NCBI GenBank assembly: GCA_025352585.1
Contig: JANXTD010000754.1
Coordinates: 1-5,732 of the forward strand
Length of the DNA stretch: 5,732 nt
Reading direction: 5' to 3'
From: Fimbriiglobus sp.
GTDB taxonomy: Bacteria > Planctomycetota > Planctomycetia > Gemmatales > Gemmataceae
The stretch's first letter is position 1. Each line of letters opens with the position of its first letter. Positions 5,488 to 5,732 of the stretch are shown piece after piece. The translations under genes and the position numbers were made by a program. The notes below the pieces were generated by a model that saw only the letters and a program-made list of their open reading frames with translations, was not told the origin of the DNA and made no database searches.

Positions 5488-5732
5488 CCGCCTCGCCGAC
5501 GCCGTGCGCCGCCGCGGCCCCCTGTGCGTCGGCCTCGACCCCCGCGCCGAGTCGCTGCCCGCCGCGATCGTGGCGGCGTCCGCGAGCGTCCCCGAGGCGT
5601 TCGAGACCTTCGCGCTCAAAGTCCTCGACCTCGTCGAACCCCACGCCGGCGTGGTGAAGCCGCAGGCGGCCTTCTTCGAGCGGTACGGGGCCGCCGGGAT
5701 GGCCGCGATGGGGCGCGTCCTGAGCGCGGCCC
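5471..5732 (+). CDS. pyrF: Orotidine 5'-phosphate decarboxylase, subfamily 2 (partial, N-terminal 87 aa)
   Basis: This enzyme would convert OMP to UMP, the last step of de novo pyrimidine synthesis, in the cytoplasm. The gene runs off the right edge with no stop, so only about the first third is visible. Its N-terminus MPTFPDRLADAVRRRG is followed by CVGLDPRAESLP (residues 19-30), then VVKPQAAFFERYGAAG (61-76). GLDPR and the VKPQxAFFExxG strand are hallmarks of the subfamily-2 (Mycobacterium-type) enzymes rather than the E. coli type. Lys63 is the first conserved active-site lysine. The catalytic DxKxxD segment would lie beyond the window. The ATG is 17 bp inside the preceding kinase gene, in the +1 frame, with GAGGAG upstream. 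This implies co-transcription and possibly translational coupling with the kinase. Confidence 0.93.
   Translation, partial: MPTFPDRLADAVRRRGPLCVGLDPRAESLPAAIVAASASVPEAFETFALKVLDLVEPHAGVVKPQAAFFERYGAAGMAAMGRVLSAA

Overview
The window is very GC-rich, gene-dense bacterial DNA. Codons end mostly in G or C, and many shadow frames stay open as a result. The gene content suggests a planctomycete, probably of the Gemmata/Gemmataceae type: a small Lys/Arg-rich protein with no familiar family, a TolC-like lipoprotein, a ligand-unknown Crp/Fnr regulator of the FPRCGVMS/CNALH type, a haem-c sensor kinase with a Tll0287-like domain, and a subfamily-2 PyrF. This assignment is inference from gene types and base composition. 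No rRNA, tRNA or diagnostic marker is present.

Layout, left to right. Positions 1-43 hold a perfect 18-bp inverted repeat. A minus-strand gene for a small basic protein (94-363) follows, with a good ribosome binding site and a TACAAT -10 element. Diverging from it is a plus-strand gene for a TolC-like lipoprotein (526-1770). That gene converges on a minus-strand Crp/Fnr-type regulator (1911-2603). The 140-bp convergent gap holds a 14-bp tandem repeat and a matching inverted copy. The regulator gene diverges from mutM (2820-3650), the 8-oxoguanine DNA glycosylase. The gap between these two carries two outward-facing copies of GTAAGATAC. The end of mutM is inside a 127-bp element with perfect 31-bp inverted arms (3646-3772), which supplies the mutM stop codon. 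Next come a membrane sensor histidine kinase with a periplasmic CxxCH haem-c motif (3823-5487) and, overlapping it by 17 bp, the start of pyrF (5471 to the window edge).

These genes do not form one pathway. The only likely operon is the kinase plus pyrF, coupled by overlapping reading frames. mutM belongs to base-excision repair of oxidised DNA, and the kinase looks like a redox or gas sensor without a partner response regulator in view. A shared oxidative theme is possible but unsupported beyond adjacency. No CRISPR array, complete transposon, tRNA or rRNA was seen. No stretch longer than about 220 bases lacks a gene. The most distinctive non-coding item is the 127-bp inverted-repeat element after mutM, and the most distinctive protein is the haem-c kinase.
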